DNA from: JBBRVW01 sp038246545
GTDB lineage: Bacteria > Actinomycetota > Actinomycetes > JACCUZ01
Length of the DNA: 64,000 nucleotides
Direction: 5' to 3'
NCBI GenBank assembly: GCA_038246545.1
Contig: JBBRVW010000002.1
Coordinates: 62,001 to 126,000 of the forward strand
The notes under the pieces are model-generated. The model saw only the letters and a list, made by a program, of their open reading frames with translations, had not been told where the DNA came from and did not search any database. The position numbers were made by a program, and so were the translations under genes. Positions 42,365 through 50,051 of the stretch are shown here, piece by piece (within the stretch, counting starts at the first letter, position 1; every line of letters starts with the position of its first letter).

Positions 42365-43390
42365 TCAACGGAACCGCGCTCGCAGGGACAGGACGTTCTC
42401 GACGTACCGCTTGGTGTCCGGGAACATCCCGCGCTCCCGCACGCTGCGCAGGCCCTGGTAGTAGCCGGCGATGGCCTGCCGGTCGCTCCCGGCGGTCCGG
42501 CCGAGGATCTTGAGCAGGACGACCCCGGTGGTGGCGTTGTCGTGCGGCTCCAGCGGGTCCAGCCGGCGGCCGACCACCCCGGAGATCCAGTCGGTCGTGG
42601 CCGGGATCACCTGCATGGCGCCCACGGCGTTGGCCACCGAGACGACGTGCATGTTCCAGCCGGACTCCTGGTAGCTGACCGCCAGCGCGAGCGACGGGTC
42701 GACGCCGTTGGCCCGCGCCTTCGCCGCGATGATGCCGCGCATCTGCGACTGCGACGGGAGGTCGCGGCGCGAGAGCAGCCAGCGGTTGTGCGAGGCGGCG
42801 CCGACGACCGAGCTGCTGTACGTCCGGCCGGCGAAGGTGTTGCTGCTGGCGGCGCTGCTCCGGGTGCGGCTGCTGGTGCTGCCGCTCGAGCGCGGGATGA
42901 CCAGGCGGGCGCCGAGCAGGACCACGTTCGAGCTGGGGAGCCGGTTGGCGCGGGAGATCGTGGCCTGCGCGACGCCGTAGCGGGCGGCGATGCCCGAGAG
43001 CGTGTCGCCGCGGACCACGACGTGCGTGCGCGAGCTGCTGCCGCTGGTCGCGCCCCCGCCTGCGCCCGGCACCTTGAGTGCCGTGCCGGCGATGATGAGG
43101 TTGCCGTTGCCGGGGAGCCGGTTCGCCTCGACCAGCTTGGCGACCGTCGTGTGGTACCTCGCGGCGATGGCGCTGAGCGTGTCGCCCTGCTTGATGGTGT
43201 ACAGCCCCCAGCCGGGTGAGCCGGCCGTGACCAGACCGGCGACGAGCAGCGGCACGCCGACCGCCTTCGCGATCCGCGCGAGGCGCCGGCCGCGGGGGGT
43301 GAGCCGCGGACGACGGCCCGAGCCGTCGCGCTGTGGGGTCGTGCCGTGCTGGTCAGGGGCCGGACGCCGTGCGCGTGCGGGGACAGACAT
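42365..43390 (-). CDS. LysM-transglycosylase SLT domain cell-wall hydrolase
   Basis: A 341-residue protein: an N-terminal basic tail and helix (VGVPLLVAGLVTAGSPGWG), two LysM repeats (YTIKQGDTLSAIAARYHT and HVVVRGDTLSGIAARYGV), a Ser/Thr linker, and an SLT-type lytic transglycosylase domain (LALAVSYQESGWN with catalytic Glu, AVGAMQVIPAT). It cleaves peptidoglycan glycan strands near the division or elongation site. Its gene lies directly upstream of the PASTA kinase, a wall-sensing partner in many actinobacteria. The 258 bp upstream (43391-43648) hold its promoter; no riboswitch could be supported. Confidence 0.88.
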   Translation of the reverse strand: MSVPARARRPAPDQHGTTPQRDGSGRRPRLTPRGRRLARIAKAVGVPLLVAGLVTAGSPGWGLYTIKQGDTLSAIAARYHTTVAKLVEANRLPGNGNLIIAGTALKVPGAGGGATSGSSSRTHVVVRGDTLSGIAARYGVAQATISRANRLPSSNVVLLGARLVIPRSSGSTSSRTRSSAASSNTFAGRTYSSSVVGAASHNRWLLSRRDLPSQSQMRGIIAAKARANGVDPSLALAVSYQESGWNMHVVSVANAVGAMQVIPATTDWISGVVGRRLDPLEPHDNATTGVVLLKILGRTAGSDRQAIAGYYQGLRSVRERGMFPDTKRYVENVLSLRARFR

Positions 43391-43648
43391 CCGAGGCAGT
43401 CCTCACGATGGGGGAAGGGAATGCTCTGCGAACCGTAGATACTGCCGTGACGGATGTGACTGGAGTGACTCAGGGGGCTGTTGTTACCGCTTCGTGGTAC
43501 TACATCGATGTGATTCAGCAGGGAATGTGCACGACTGCTCACCGAGCGTCACCGCTGCCTGCCACCTGCCCGCCAGCCGCGCCCGCTCGTCCCTCCCGCC
43601 AGCCCCGTCCGTCCCGCCCGCCCGTCCGCCCCGCCCCGCCCGCCTCAG
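43391..43648. other. Upstream region of the LysM gene, no gene seen
   Basis: 258 bp less GC-rich than the average. It contains the perfect 10-bp palindrome ACATCGATGT around 43502-43511. I found no reading frame with a family match and no clear c-di-AMP riboswitch core. Presumed promoter and leader of the LysM gene. Confidence 0.3.
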
Positions 43649-43740
43649 CGAAATGATCACGCGACCGTGATCATTTCGTGCCGACCGTGGCCTGCAAGCC
43701 GCGGGAGGGTCGAGTTGACCACGCTCGCGTGATCAACTCG
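43649..43740. repeat. Intergenic palindromic element, copy 2 (two palindromes)
   Basis: Palindrome 1 is CGAAATGATCACG (43649-43661), CGAC, CGTGATCATTTCG (43666-43678), perfect. Palindrome 2 is CGAGTTGACCACG (43711-43723), CTCG, CGTGATCAACTCG (43728-43740), one mismatch. Between them GGCCTGCAA occurs at 43689-43697. All share GATCACG/CGTGATC and the GGCCTGCAA tract with copy 1 at 34838-34894. The methyltransferase remnant breaks off exactly at the right edge. This fits a REP-like or small mobile palindrome. Confidence 0.7.
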
Positions 43741-44009
43741 GGGTCGCCGACCACCTCCGGGCCCATGCCCGCCGGCAGGTCCAGCGGCACCACGGCGAGG
43801 TCCGGCCGGTCGTCGGGCAGCCGGTCGACGTAGGTGCCGAGGCCGCAGCCGGCGTCGAGCACCGTTCCGCGCATGTCCGCCAGCCCGGCCGGCGCGAGAC
43901 CCGGGAGGTCGGCGCGGTCGCGCTGCCAGTCCTAGAGCGAGAGCCGCGCGGCCAACGGCTGGTGGTCGGCGTAGGCCGCGGTGCGGAGCGCGGTGCGGTC
44001 GGTGAACAT
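43741..44009 (-). pseudogene. SAM-dependent methyltransferase remnant
   Basis: From ATG at 44009 on the minus strand: MFTDRTALRTAAYADHQP, then an in-frame TAG at 43932-43934, then the SAM motif I VLDAGCGLGTYVDRL, PLDLPAGMGPEVVGDPE. It then runs into the palindromic element (DPELITRAW is repeat sequence) and ends in a short unrelated tail at 43671. A normal methyltransferase of this kind would be 200 or more residues. So the gene has one nonsense codon and lost its 3' end at the element. Confidence 0.75.
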
Positions 44010-44053
44010 GGGCTGCAAGGCTAGCCCGGTGATCCTCACGTGAGGCGGACGCC

Positions 44054-45193
44054 GTGATCGTCGTCGTCGGGGCCGGGCTTGCTGGCCTGCACACCGTGCG
44101 CGCCCTGCGCGAGCGGGGGTACGCCGGTGCGCTGATGCTGCTGGGGGCGGAGCACGAGGCGCCGTACGACCGGCCGCCGCTGTCGAAGCGGGTGCTCAGC
44201 GGGGAGTCCGACCACTCGACCCTGGAGGCCGACTGGGACACCCTCGACGTCGACCTGCGGCTGGGTGTGCGGGCCCGAACGGTGGCGCCGGGCCTGCTCA
44301 CGACCGACGCGGGTGACGTGCCGTTCGAGAGCTGCGTCCTCGCGACCGGCGCCGAGCCGCGACGGCTGCCCGGCCCGGGCGTGACCCTGCGCACCCGCGC
44401 GGAGTCGCTGGCGCTGCGGGCGGCGCTGGTGCCCGGTGCCCGGCTGGTCGTCGTCGGCGCGGGCTGGATCGGGGCCGAGGTCGCGACCGCCGCCACCGCG
44501 GCCGGGGCGCGCGTCACCGTCGTCGAGGCCGGCGCCACACCCGTGCCGACCGCGCTGCCGGCCGAGGTCGGCGAGCGGATGCGGACCTGGTGGTCGCCGG
44601 TGGACCTGCGGCTCGGGCTGTCCGTGACGGCGGTCGAGGGCGGTGCCGTCCACCTGGCCGGCGGCGCGCACGTCGAGGCCGACGTCGTGCTGGTCGCCAT
44701 CGGCGCCCAGCCCTCCACCGTCGAGGGCGTGGCGCTCGACCGCCGCGGTGCCGTCGCGGTAGACCGCCGGCTCCGGACGTCGCTGCCCGGCGTCTGGGCG
44801 GTCGGGGACTGCGCGGCCTGGGAGTCGAGCCGTTACGCGACGCGGATGCTGGTGGAGCACTGGGACGCCGCGCTGCACGCGCCGTCGTCCGTGGCCGCGA
44901 ACGTCCTCGGCGGCGACGAGGTCTGGGACCCGGTGCCGTACTTCTGGTCCGAGCAGTGGGGCCGGATGGTGCAGTACGCCGGCCACCACCCGGTGGCAGA
45001 CCGCACGGTCTGGCGCGACGCCGGCGACACCTGGGCGGTCTTCTGGCTGGCCGGCGACCGGCTGGTGGCTGCGCTGGCCGTCGACCGGCCGCGGGACCTC
45101 GTGCAGGCGCGGCGGCTGATGCAGCGCGACGAGACGGTCGAGGACGCTCTGCTCGCCGACCCGTCGGTCCCGGTCAAGGCGGCGGTGCGCTAG
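44054..45193 (+). CDS. Ferredoxin/rubredoxin reductase-like FAD-dependent oxidoreductase
   Basis: A 379-residue flavoprotein: N-terminal FAD motif VVVGAGLAGLHTVRALRE, catalytic-domain APYDRPPLSKRVLSG, NAD motif VVVGAGWIGAEVATAAT and the second FAD site VWAVGDCAA. It resembles ferredoxin-NAD reductases of P450 and dioxygenase systems, with the C-terminal domain (YFWSEQWGRMVQYAGHHP) typical of them. No ferredoxin or P450 is adjacent. GTG at 44054, after a 12-bp perfect palindrome CCTCACGTGAGG at 44034-44045 which could be an operator. It ends in a 4-bp convergent overlap. Confidence 0.87.
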   Translation: MIVVVGAGLAGLHTVRALRERGYAGALMLLGAEHEAPYDRPPLSKRVLSGESDHSTLEADWDTLDVDLRLGVRARTVAPGLLTTDAGDVPFESCVLATGAEPRRLPGPGVTLRTRAESLALRAALVPGARLVVVGAGWIGAEVATAATAAGARVTVVEAGATPVPTALPAEVGERMRTWWSPVDLRLGLSVTAVEGGAVHLAGGAHVEADVVLVAIGAQPSTVEGVALDRRGAVAVDRRLRTSLPGVWAVGDCAAWESSRYATRMLVEHWDAALHAPSSVAANVLGGDEVWDPVPYFWSEQWGRMVQYAGHHPVADRTVWRDAGDTWAVFWLAGDRLVAALAVDRPRDLVQARRLMQRDETVEDALLADPSVPVKAAVR

Positions 45194-45564
45194 CTCGTGA
45201 GCAGGCGCACGTAGGCCAGGGCGTACAGCGCGAGCAGGACGCCGCCGATGATCGACGCCGCCCCGCTGAGCCCGAAGAGAGCAGGCGTCAGCGGCGAGCG
45301 GCGAGCCCTGGCCGCGAACACGACGCCGCCGAGGGCGAGGAGCGCCGCTGGGGCGAGGAACCACAAGAAGGCCGGATCGCTGGCATCGACGGTGGCGTTG
45401 AACGCGCCGAACTGCAGGAGCTGGAGCGGAACCCCGGAGATGATGCTGAACAGCACCAGGCCGGCGCCCGTGATCGCGGAGGTCTCGGACGTCAGCAACT
45501 CGGCCCGCCCGCCCGTGCCCAGATCGTCGTGTCCCAGCTCGTCCGCGTCCCCCATGGTGTCCAT
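45190..45564 (-). CDS. Small three-helix membrane protein, unknown function
   Basis: A 124-residue protein from ATG at 45564. After an acidic N-terminal 30 residues (TMGDADELGHDDLGTGG) it has three membrane helices (AITGAGLVLFSIISGVPLQL, AFLWFLAPAALLALGGVVF, SIIGGVLLALYALAYVRLL). No family recognised. It overlaps the FAD gene stop by four bases and runs away from the Rv2175c-type gene, leaving 51 bp for its promoter. Confidence 0.5.
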   Translation of the reverse strand: MDTMGDADELGHDDLGTGGRAELLTSETSAITGAGLVLFSIISGVPLQLLQFGAFNATVDASDPAFLWFLAPAALLALGGVVFAARARRSPLTPALFGLSGAASIIGGVLLALYALAYVRLLTS

Positions 45565-45615
45565 CGCGGCGGACCCTGGACGAGGCGCGCCGGCCGCCGT
45601 GGCAGGCTTGCCGAC

Positions 45616-46002
45616 GTGACCGAGCAGCGATCCGAGGCCGACCAGACACATGCCGACGCGTACGAGACCCTCGTCCCCGGCTGGCTGACCCTGCCGGAGG
45701 TCGCTGACGCCCTCGGCGTCGGCATCAGCCGGGCCCGGCAGCTGGTGGCCGAGCGGCAGCTGCTCGCCGTACGACGGGGCGAGAGCAACGCGCTGGCAGT
45801 GCCCGCCGACTTCGTGCAGGACGGCAAGGTGCTCAAGCACCTGCCCGGCGTCCTCACCCTGCTCGGCGACGCGCGGTACAGCGACGACGAGGCGCTGCGG
45901 TGGCTCTACACCGACGACGACCTCCCGGGCCCGCCGGTCCAGGCGCTGCGCGAGAACCGCGGCACCGAGGTGAAGCGCCGCGCGCAGGCGCTCGGCTTCT
46001 AG
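45616..46002 (+). CDS. Rv2175c-family DNA-binding protein
   Basis: A 128-residue protein from GTG at 45616. It reads YETLVPGWLTLPEVADALGV, GISRARQLVAERQLLAVRRG (winged-helix) and a C-terminal helix region ending in NRGTEVKRRAQALGF. This is the Rv2175c family; in M. tuberculosis the protein is a substrate of PknL, which phosphorylates it and stops DNA binding. Here the kinase homologue is 3.3 kb away on the other strand, keeping the link. It would be a cytoplasmic regulator; its sites are unknown. Confidence 0.82.
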   Translation: MTEQRSEADQTHADAYETLVPGWLTLPEVADALGVGISRARQLVAERQLLAVRRGESNALAVPADFVQDGKVLKHLPGVLTLLGDARYSDDEALRWLYTDDDLPGPPVQALRENRGTEVKRRAQALGF

Positions 46003-46010
46003 CCGCGCCC

Positions 46011-46337
46011 GTGCGGCACCTGGCCTACCTCGCGGTCCTCGCCTTCTGCCTGCTGGGCACCCTGCCGCTCGAGCTGGGGCTGAAGGTCGGGGTCTACCGA
46101 CGCTGGCGCCGACTGCTGCTGACGCTGGTCCCGGTGGTCGCGGTCTTCGTGGTGTGGGACCTCTACGCGATCGCTGCCGGGCACTGGACCTTCGACCCGG
46201 CGCAGACCCTCGACGTCGAGCTGCCCGGTGGCCTGCCCGTCGAGGAGCTGCTGTTCTTCCTCGTCATCCCGGTCTGCTCGGTGCTGGCCTACGAGGCGGT
46301 CCGTACGGTCAGGGGCTGGCCCGGTGGTGACGAGTGA
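46011..46337 (+). CDS. crtYc: Lycopene cyclase subunit CrtYc
   Basis: A 108-residue membrane protein with three helices and the motif PVEELLFFLVIPV (PxEE, essential in heterodimeric cyclases). With CrtYd it cyclises lycopene ends. GTG at 46011 is 9 bp after the Rv2175c homologue's stop. It overlaps the crtYd start by GTGA. Confidence 0.85.
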   Translation: MRHLAYLAVLAFCLLGTLPLELGLKVGVYRRWRRLLLTLVPVVAVFVVWDLYAIAAGHWTFDPAQTLDVELPGGLPVEELLFFLVIPVCSVLAYEAVRTVRGWPGGDE

Positions 46338-46654
46338 GCTATACCGCGCTCGCCGTCGTCGGCGTCGTCGGGGCCGTGCTGCTGGACCTCGTCGTGCTGC
46401 GCACGCGGGTGGTGACGCGGCGGGCCTTCTGGACGGCGTACGCGATCATCGTGGGCTTCCAGCTGCTGACCAACGGCTGGCTCACCGGGCGCGACATCGT
46501 GCGCTACGACGACGGCGCGACCCTCGGCGTGCGGCTGGTCTACGCCCCGGTCGAGGACCTGTTGTTCGGGTTCTCGCTGGTCGTGCAGACGCTGTCGTGG
46601 TGGGTCTACTGGGGGAGGCGCGGCGTCAACCGGCCCGTGCGCGACGCGCCCTGA
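46334..46654 (+). CDS. crtYd: Lycopene cyclase subunit CrtYd
   Basis: A 106-residue partner of CrtYc with helices ALAVVGVVGAVLLDLVVLRT and AFWTAYAIIVGFQLLTNGWL and the second motif APVEDLLFGFSLVV. Both halves together equal the normal heterodimeric cyclase. Its 3' end overlaps crtB, on the other strand, by 29 bp, so the two are convergent. Confidence 0.85.
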   Translation: MSYTALAVVGVVGAVLLDLVVLRTRVVTRRAFWTAYAIIVGFQLLTNGWLTGRDIVRYDDGATLGVRLVYAPVEDLLFGFSLVVQTLSWWVYWGRRGVNRPVRDAP

Positions 46655-47531
46655 CGAGGGCCGGCACGGCGACGGCGAGCCGGCGGCGCAGCGGCACCGC
46701 GACCCGGCGGTCCAGCACCTGCAGGTCGGCCGCCTCGACGGCGTCGAGGATGCCGCCGTACAGCAGGAAGGCCGTTCGGATGCAGTCGCGGCTGGTGGGG
46801 TGCAGCATCGCGATGCCCGGCTCGGACGCCGCGTAAAGGTCCCGGGTGCGCGCGATCTCGAAGGTCAGCAGCTCGCGCACGTTCGACGGGGTGCGCCCGG
46901 GCCGGAGGTCGGCGCGGGTCACGTCGAACTTGTCGAGGTCCTCCTGCGGCAGGTAGACCCGGCCGCGCTGCAGGTCCTCGGCGACGTCCCTGATGAAGTT
47001 CGACATCTGGAATGCCTCGCCGAGGACCCGGGCGTGCACGGCGGCCCGGTCGTCGACCGGCTCGAGGATCGGCACCATCTGCAGCCCGATGACCGCGGCC
47101 GACCCGTACATGTACTGCTCCAGGTCGGCGTACGTCGGGTAGCCGGTGACCGTGACGTCCATCGCCATGCTGGCGAGGAACGCCTCGAAGGTGTCGCGCC
47201 CGATGCCCCAGGCGCGCGCGGTGTGCACGGCCGCTCGACTGACGGGGTGCCGCACGTCGGCGACGTCCGCCCCGTCCAGGTCGGCGAGGAACTGCGCACC
47301 CCACGACCCCAGCGCCTCGGGGTCGGGGGCGCGGAGGTCGTCGACCAGCTCGTCGGCGTAGCGCGCGAAGCCGTAGAGGGCGTGGACGTACGGCCGCTTG
47401 GCCGGCGGCAGCAGCAGGGTGGCGAGGTAGTACGTGCGACCGTGCGCGGCGTTCAGCCGCCGGCACTGCTCGTACGCGTCGCGCAGCCCCGGGTCGGTGA
47501 TCCCCGCCGCGTCCAGCTCCCGCCCGCTCAT
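46626..47531 (-). CDS. crtB: Phytoene synthase CrtB
   Basis: A 301-residue squalene/phytoene synthase: FARYADELVDD (first Asp-rich), NFIRDVAEDLQRGRVYLPQEDL (second Asp-rich), and YMYGSAAVIGLQM. It joins two geranylgeranyl diphosphates to phytoene. ATG at 47531; the preceding gap holds an inverted repeat (47547-47656) that is also next to the divergent AbiEi/DUF559 gene. In a usual cluster crtB would follow crtI; here the other gene lies between them. Confidence 0.93.
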   Translation of the reverse strand: MSGRELDAAGITDPGLRDAYEQCRRLNAAHGRTYYLATLLLPPAKRPYVHALYGFARYADELVDDLRAPDPEALGSWGAQFLADLDGADVADVRHPVSRAAVHTARAWGIGRDTFEAFLASMAMDVTVTGYPTYADLEQYMYGSAAVIGLQMVPILEPVDDRAAVHARVLGEAFQMSNFIRDVAEDLQRGRVYLPQEDLDKFDVTRADLRPGRTPSNVRELLTFEIARTRDLYAASEPGIAMLHPTSRDCIRTAFLLYGGILDAVEAADLQVLDRRVAVPLRRRLAVAVPALVRARRARAG

Positions 47532-47546
47532 GAGCGGGTCCCCACG

Positions 47547-47656
47547 AAGATCGTCCCCAGGCCCCACAGTGCGGTGACGTTGCGCCTGCCCGCCGGCGGA
47601 TCCGAGCGTCGGTAGCGGGTGTCGGCCGGCCCACTGTGGGGGCGCGTGGCGATCTT
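47547..47656. repeat. Long imperfect inverted repeat between crtB and AbiEi/DUF559 copy 2
   Basis: 25-bp arms, 47547-47571 and 47632-47656, pair at 19 of 25 positions; the inner 10 bp (CCCCACAGTG at 47562-47571 and CACTGTGGGG at 47632-47641) and the outer 7 (AAGATCG/CGATCTT) are perfect. The 60-bp middle is GC-rich. It lies 84-193 bp before the copy 2 start and just before crtB, so could act on either gene. Sequence is unlike the copy 1 repeats. Confidence 0.55.
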
Positions 47657-47739
47657 GGTGCCTGTGGAGGGTCCGCGCACCGTCCACAGATGCTGGCTTG
47701 CCGGTCGATCGGTCATCGGCATCGCGCCAGGCTCGCCTG

Positions 47740-48588
47740 ATGGTTGTCGAGGTGCTGGCTGCGCTGGGTGGCGCGGCGAGCTGGCGCATGCTCCGCGAGC
47801 ACGGGCTGAGCTGGTACGCCCTTCGGTGCGCGCTGACGGATGGCGCCGTGGTGCGTGTCCGTCGAGGCGCCTTTGCTCTTGCCGATGCGGATCCGGCACT
47901 TCGCGCCGCCGTCGCACTCGGCGGATCGCTCGCCTGCACCTCCGCCGCCGCGGCGCTCGGCCGGCCCGTCCTGGTGCAGCGAGGAGTGCACGTCGTGGTC
48001 CCGCGCGGATGGAGTCACGCGCGGCTGCCGGGGGTGCGCACCCATCGTCGCGACCTCGAGGCGGATGAGCGGGTAGGCGTCACGACATCGGTGCTGCGGA
48101 CCGTCCTGGACTGCGCGCGCGAGCTGCCGTTGCGCGAGGCCGTCGTCATCTGCGACGCGGCGATTCGTGCTGGCCTCAACACGGCGTCCCTCGCGGACGC
48201 GGCTCGCAGGGCGCGAGGGCAGGGGGCTGTCGCGATCCGCGCCGTTCTCGCAGACGCGGATCCGAGCGCGGAGTCGCCACTCGAGTCCTGTCTGCGCCTG
48301 ATCGCCCGGCGTCTCGGGCAGGTCGAGACCCAGGTCTGGATCCCCGGTGTGGGGCGTGTCGACCTTCTCGTCGACGGGTGGTTGGTGCTTGAGGCTGACG
48401 GCTTCGCGCACCACAGCGACCGCCGTAGCTATCGCGAGGACCGGCGCCGGGGAAACGCGCTTGTCGAGGCGGGCTACTCGCTGCTTCGGTTCAGCTATGA
48501 GGACGTCGTCCACGACGAGGGGCGCACTTCGTCCCTGATCGCGGCCGTCCTCGCCCGGCATCCTCACACCCAGGTGCGGGAGCGGTAG
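47740..48588 (+). CDS. AbiEi-like winged-helix / DUF559 nuclease-fold protein, copy 2
   Basis: A 282-residue paralogue of 30344-31240. Residues 1-90: MVVEVLAALGGAASWRMLRE and GAVVRVRRGAF at 35-45, at the same positions as in copy 1. C-terminal domain: LESCLRLIARRLG, RVDLLVD (D208), LEADGFAHHSDRR with E218, D220 and H225, and RFSYEDVV. Here the ExDG/H set is complete, unlike the ECEG of copy 1. ATG at 47740; the start at 47698 would add 14 residues. It stands between crtB and crtI in the opposite direction and overlaps the crtI end by 25 bp. No toxin gene is next to it. Confidence 0.68.
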   Translation: MVVEVLAALGGAASWRMLREHGLSWYALRCALTDGAVVRVRRGAFALADADPALRAAVALGGSLACTSAAAALGRPVLVQRGVHVVVPRGWSHARLPGVRTHRRDLEADERVGVTTSVLRTVLDCARELPLREAVVICDAAIRAGLNTASLADAARRARGQGAVAIRAVLADADPSAESPLESCLRLIARRLGQVETQVWIPGVGRVDLLVDGWLVLEADGFAHHSDRRSYREDRRRGNALVEAGYSLLRFSYEDVVHDEGRTSSLIAAVLARHPHTQVRER

Positions 48589-50051
48589 GCGGGGTCGGGG
48601 CCCAGGATCCGCTCGGCGGCCAGCCGCCCGGAGATCAGCACCATCGGGACACCGACGCCGGGCTGGGTGCCGGAGCCGGTGAAGACCACGTTCTCGCCCC
48701 AGAGGTTGCGCGGCCGGAACGGACCGGTCTGGCGGAAGCTGTGCGCCGCCGCGAACGGGGTGCCGCGCTCCATGCCGCGCGCCTCCCAGTCGAGGGGGTT
48801 CGTGACGTGGGAGACCTCGAGGCCGGCGCCGAACCCCGGCCAGCCCCGCGCCTCCACGGTCGACACGACCTCCTCCAGGTAGCGCGGCCCGAGGGTGCGC
48901 CAGTCCAGCGGGGAGTCGAGGTTCGGCGTCGGGAACAGCACGTAGTACGACGCCTTGCCGGGCGGCGCCAGCGACGGGTCGGACACCGAGGGAGAGGTCA
49001 CGAGGAATGACGGGTCGCTCATCAGCCGGCCGCCCAGGATCTCGTCGAAGACCCGCTTCCACTCGTGGCCGAACGAGATCGTGTGGTGCGCGTTGCCGGG
49101 GTAGGTCGCCGTGGAGCCGGCGAGCAGCACGAAGCAGGAGGGCGAGTAGGTGAGCCGCCGGCGGATCGGCTCGCCGAGCAGCCGGCGGGCGACGGGCAGG
49201 TCGGGGTTGAGGACCACCGCGTCGCAGGCCACCCGCTCGCCGGACGCCGTCACGACTGCGACGGCGCGCGAGCCGCGCGTCTCGACCGACGTCACCGTCT
49301 CGCCGTAGCGGATGTCGACGCCGTGCTTCTCGGCGGCACCGGCGAGGGCCCGCGGAACCGCATGCATCCCGCCGCGCGGGAAGTAGACGCCGGCCACCGA
49401 GTCCATGTAGCCGATGACGGCGTAGATCGCGAGCGCCTGGTACGGCGACAGGCCGGCGTACATCGCCTGGAACGAGAAGACCCGGCGGGTCCGCTCGTCC
49501 TTGAGGTAGCTGTTGACCTTGGGTGCGAGCCGGCGGAAGCCGCCGAGGGCAGCCAGCCTGGCCAGCGAGGGACGCATCAGCGACAGCGGCGAGTCGATGT
49601 TGCGGTCGATGAAGTCGCGCATCTCGAGCCGGTAGAGCTGCGAGACGAAGTCGACGAACTTCCGGTACCCGGCGGCCTCGGCCGGCCCGCACAGTGCCGC
49701 GATCGAGTCGGCCATCGCATCGACGTCGGAGTGGACGTCGAGCGACGAGCCGTCGGCGTACTGCGCGCGGTACAGCGGGTCGACCGGGTCGAGCGTCAGC
49801 CAGTCGTCCATCGACTCGCCGACGCTGTCGAACGCGTCGGCGATGAGGTCCGGCATGGTGAGGACCGAGGGGCCGGTGTCGAAGGAGTAGCCGCCGTCGA
49901 CGAGCAGCCCGGCCCGGCCGCCCGGGACGTCCTCGCGCTCCAGCAGGGTGACCTTGCGGCCGGCCCCGGCCAGGCGCAGGGCCGCCGACAGCCCGCCGAG
50001 CCCGGCACCGACGACGACCACGTGGTCGGTGGCCCCGACGACCGCGCGCAT
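48564..50051 (-). CDS. crtI: Phytoene desaturase CrtI
   Basis: A 495-residue FAD enzyme: VVVGAGLGGLSAALRLAGAG (FAD motif), GGYSFDTGPSVLTMP, and the C-terminal FAD motif FTGSGTQPGVGVPMVLISG. It desaturates phytoene to lycopene in the membrane. ATG at 50051 overlaps the crtE stop by one base (TGATG), so the pair is translationally linked. Family length is normal. Confidence 0.92.
   Translation of the reverse strand: MRAVVGATDHVVVVGAGLGGLSAALRLAGAGRKVTLLEREDVPGGRAGLLVDGGYSFDTGPSVLTMPDLIADAFDSVGESMDDWLTLDPVDPLYRAQYADGSSLDVHSDVDAMADSIAALCGPAEAAGYRKFVDFVSQLYRLEMRDFIDRNIDSPLSLMRPSLARLAALGGFRRLAPKVNSYLKDERTRRVFSFQAMYAGLSPYQALAIYAVIGYMDSVAGVYFPRGGMHAVPRALAGAAEKHGVDIRYGETVTSVETRGSRAVAVVTASGERVACDAVVLNPDLPVARRLLGEPIRRRLTYSPSCFVLLAGSTATYPGNAHHTISFGHEWKRVFDEILGGRLMSDPSFLVTSPSVSDPSLAPPGKASYYVLFPTPNLDSPLDWRTLGPRYLEEVVSTVEARGWPGFGAGLEVSHVTNPLDWEARGMERGTPFAAAHSFRQTGPFRPRNLWGENVVFTGSGTQPGVGVPMVLISGRLAAERILGPDPAYRSRTWV

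Noticed and set aside
43391..43648. Possible c-di-AMP riboswitch before the LysM gene
   Set aside because: Such switches often precede wall hydrolases, but I could not find the conserved core with its GGTAAC/GAACCC-type elements here.
43671..43740. Methyltransferase tail counted as real protein up to 43671
   Set aside because: These codons are palindrome sequence and unrelated to the family, so I ended the remnant at the element edge.
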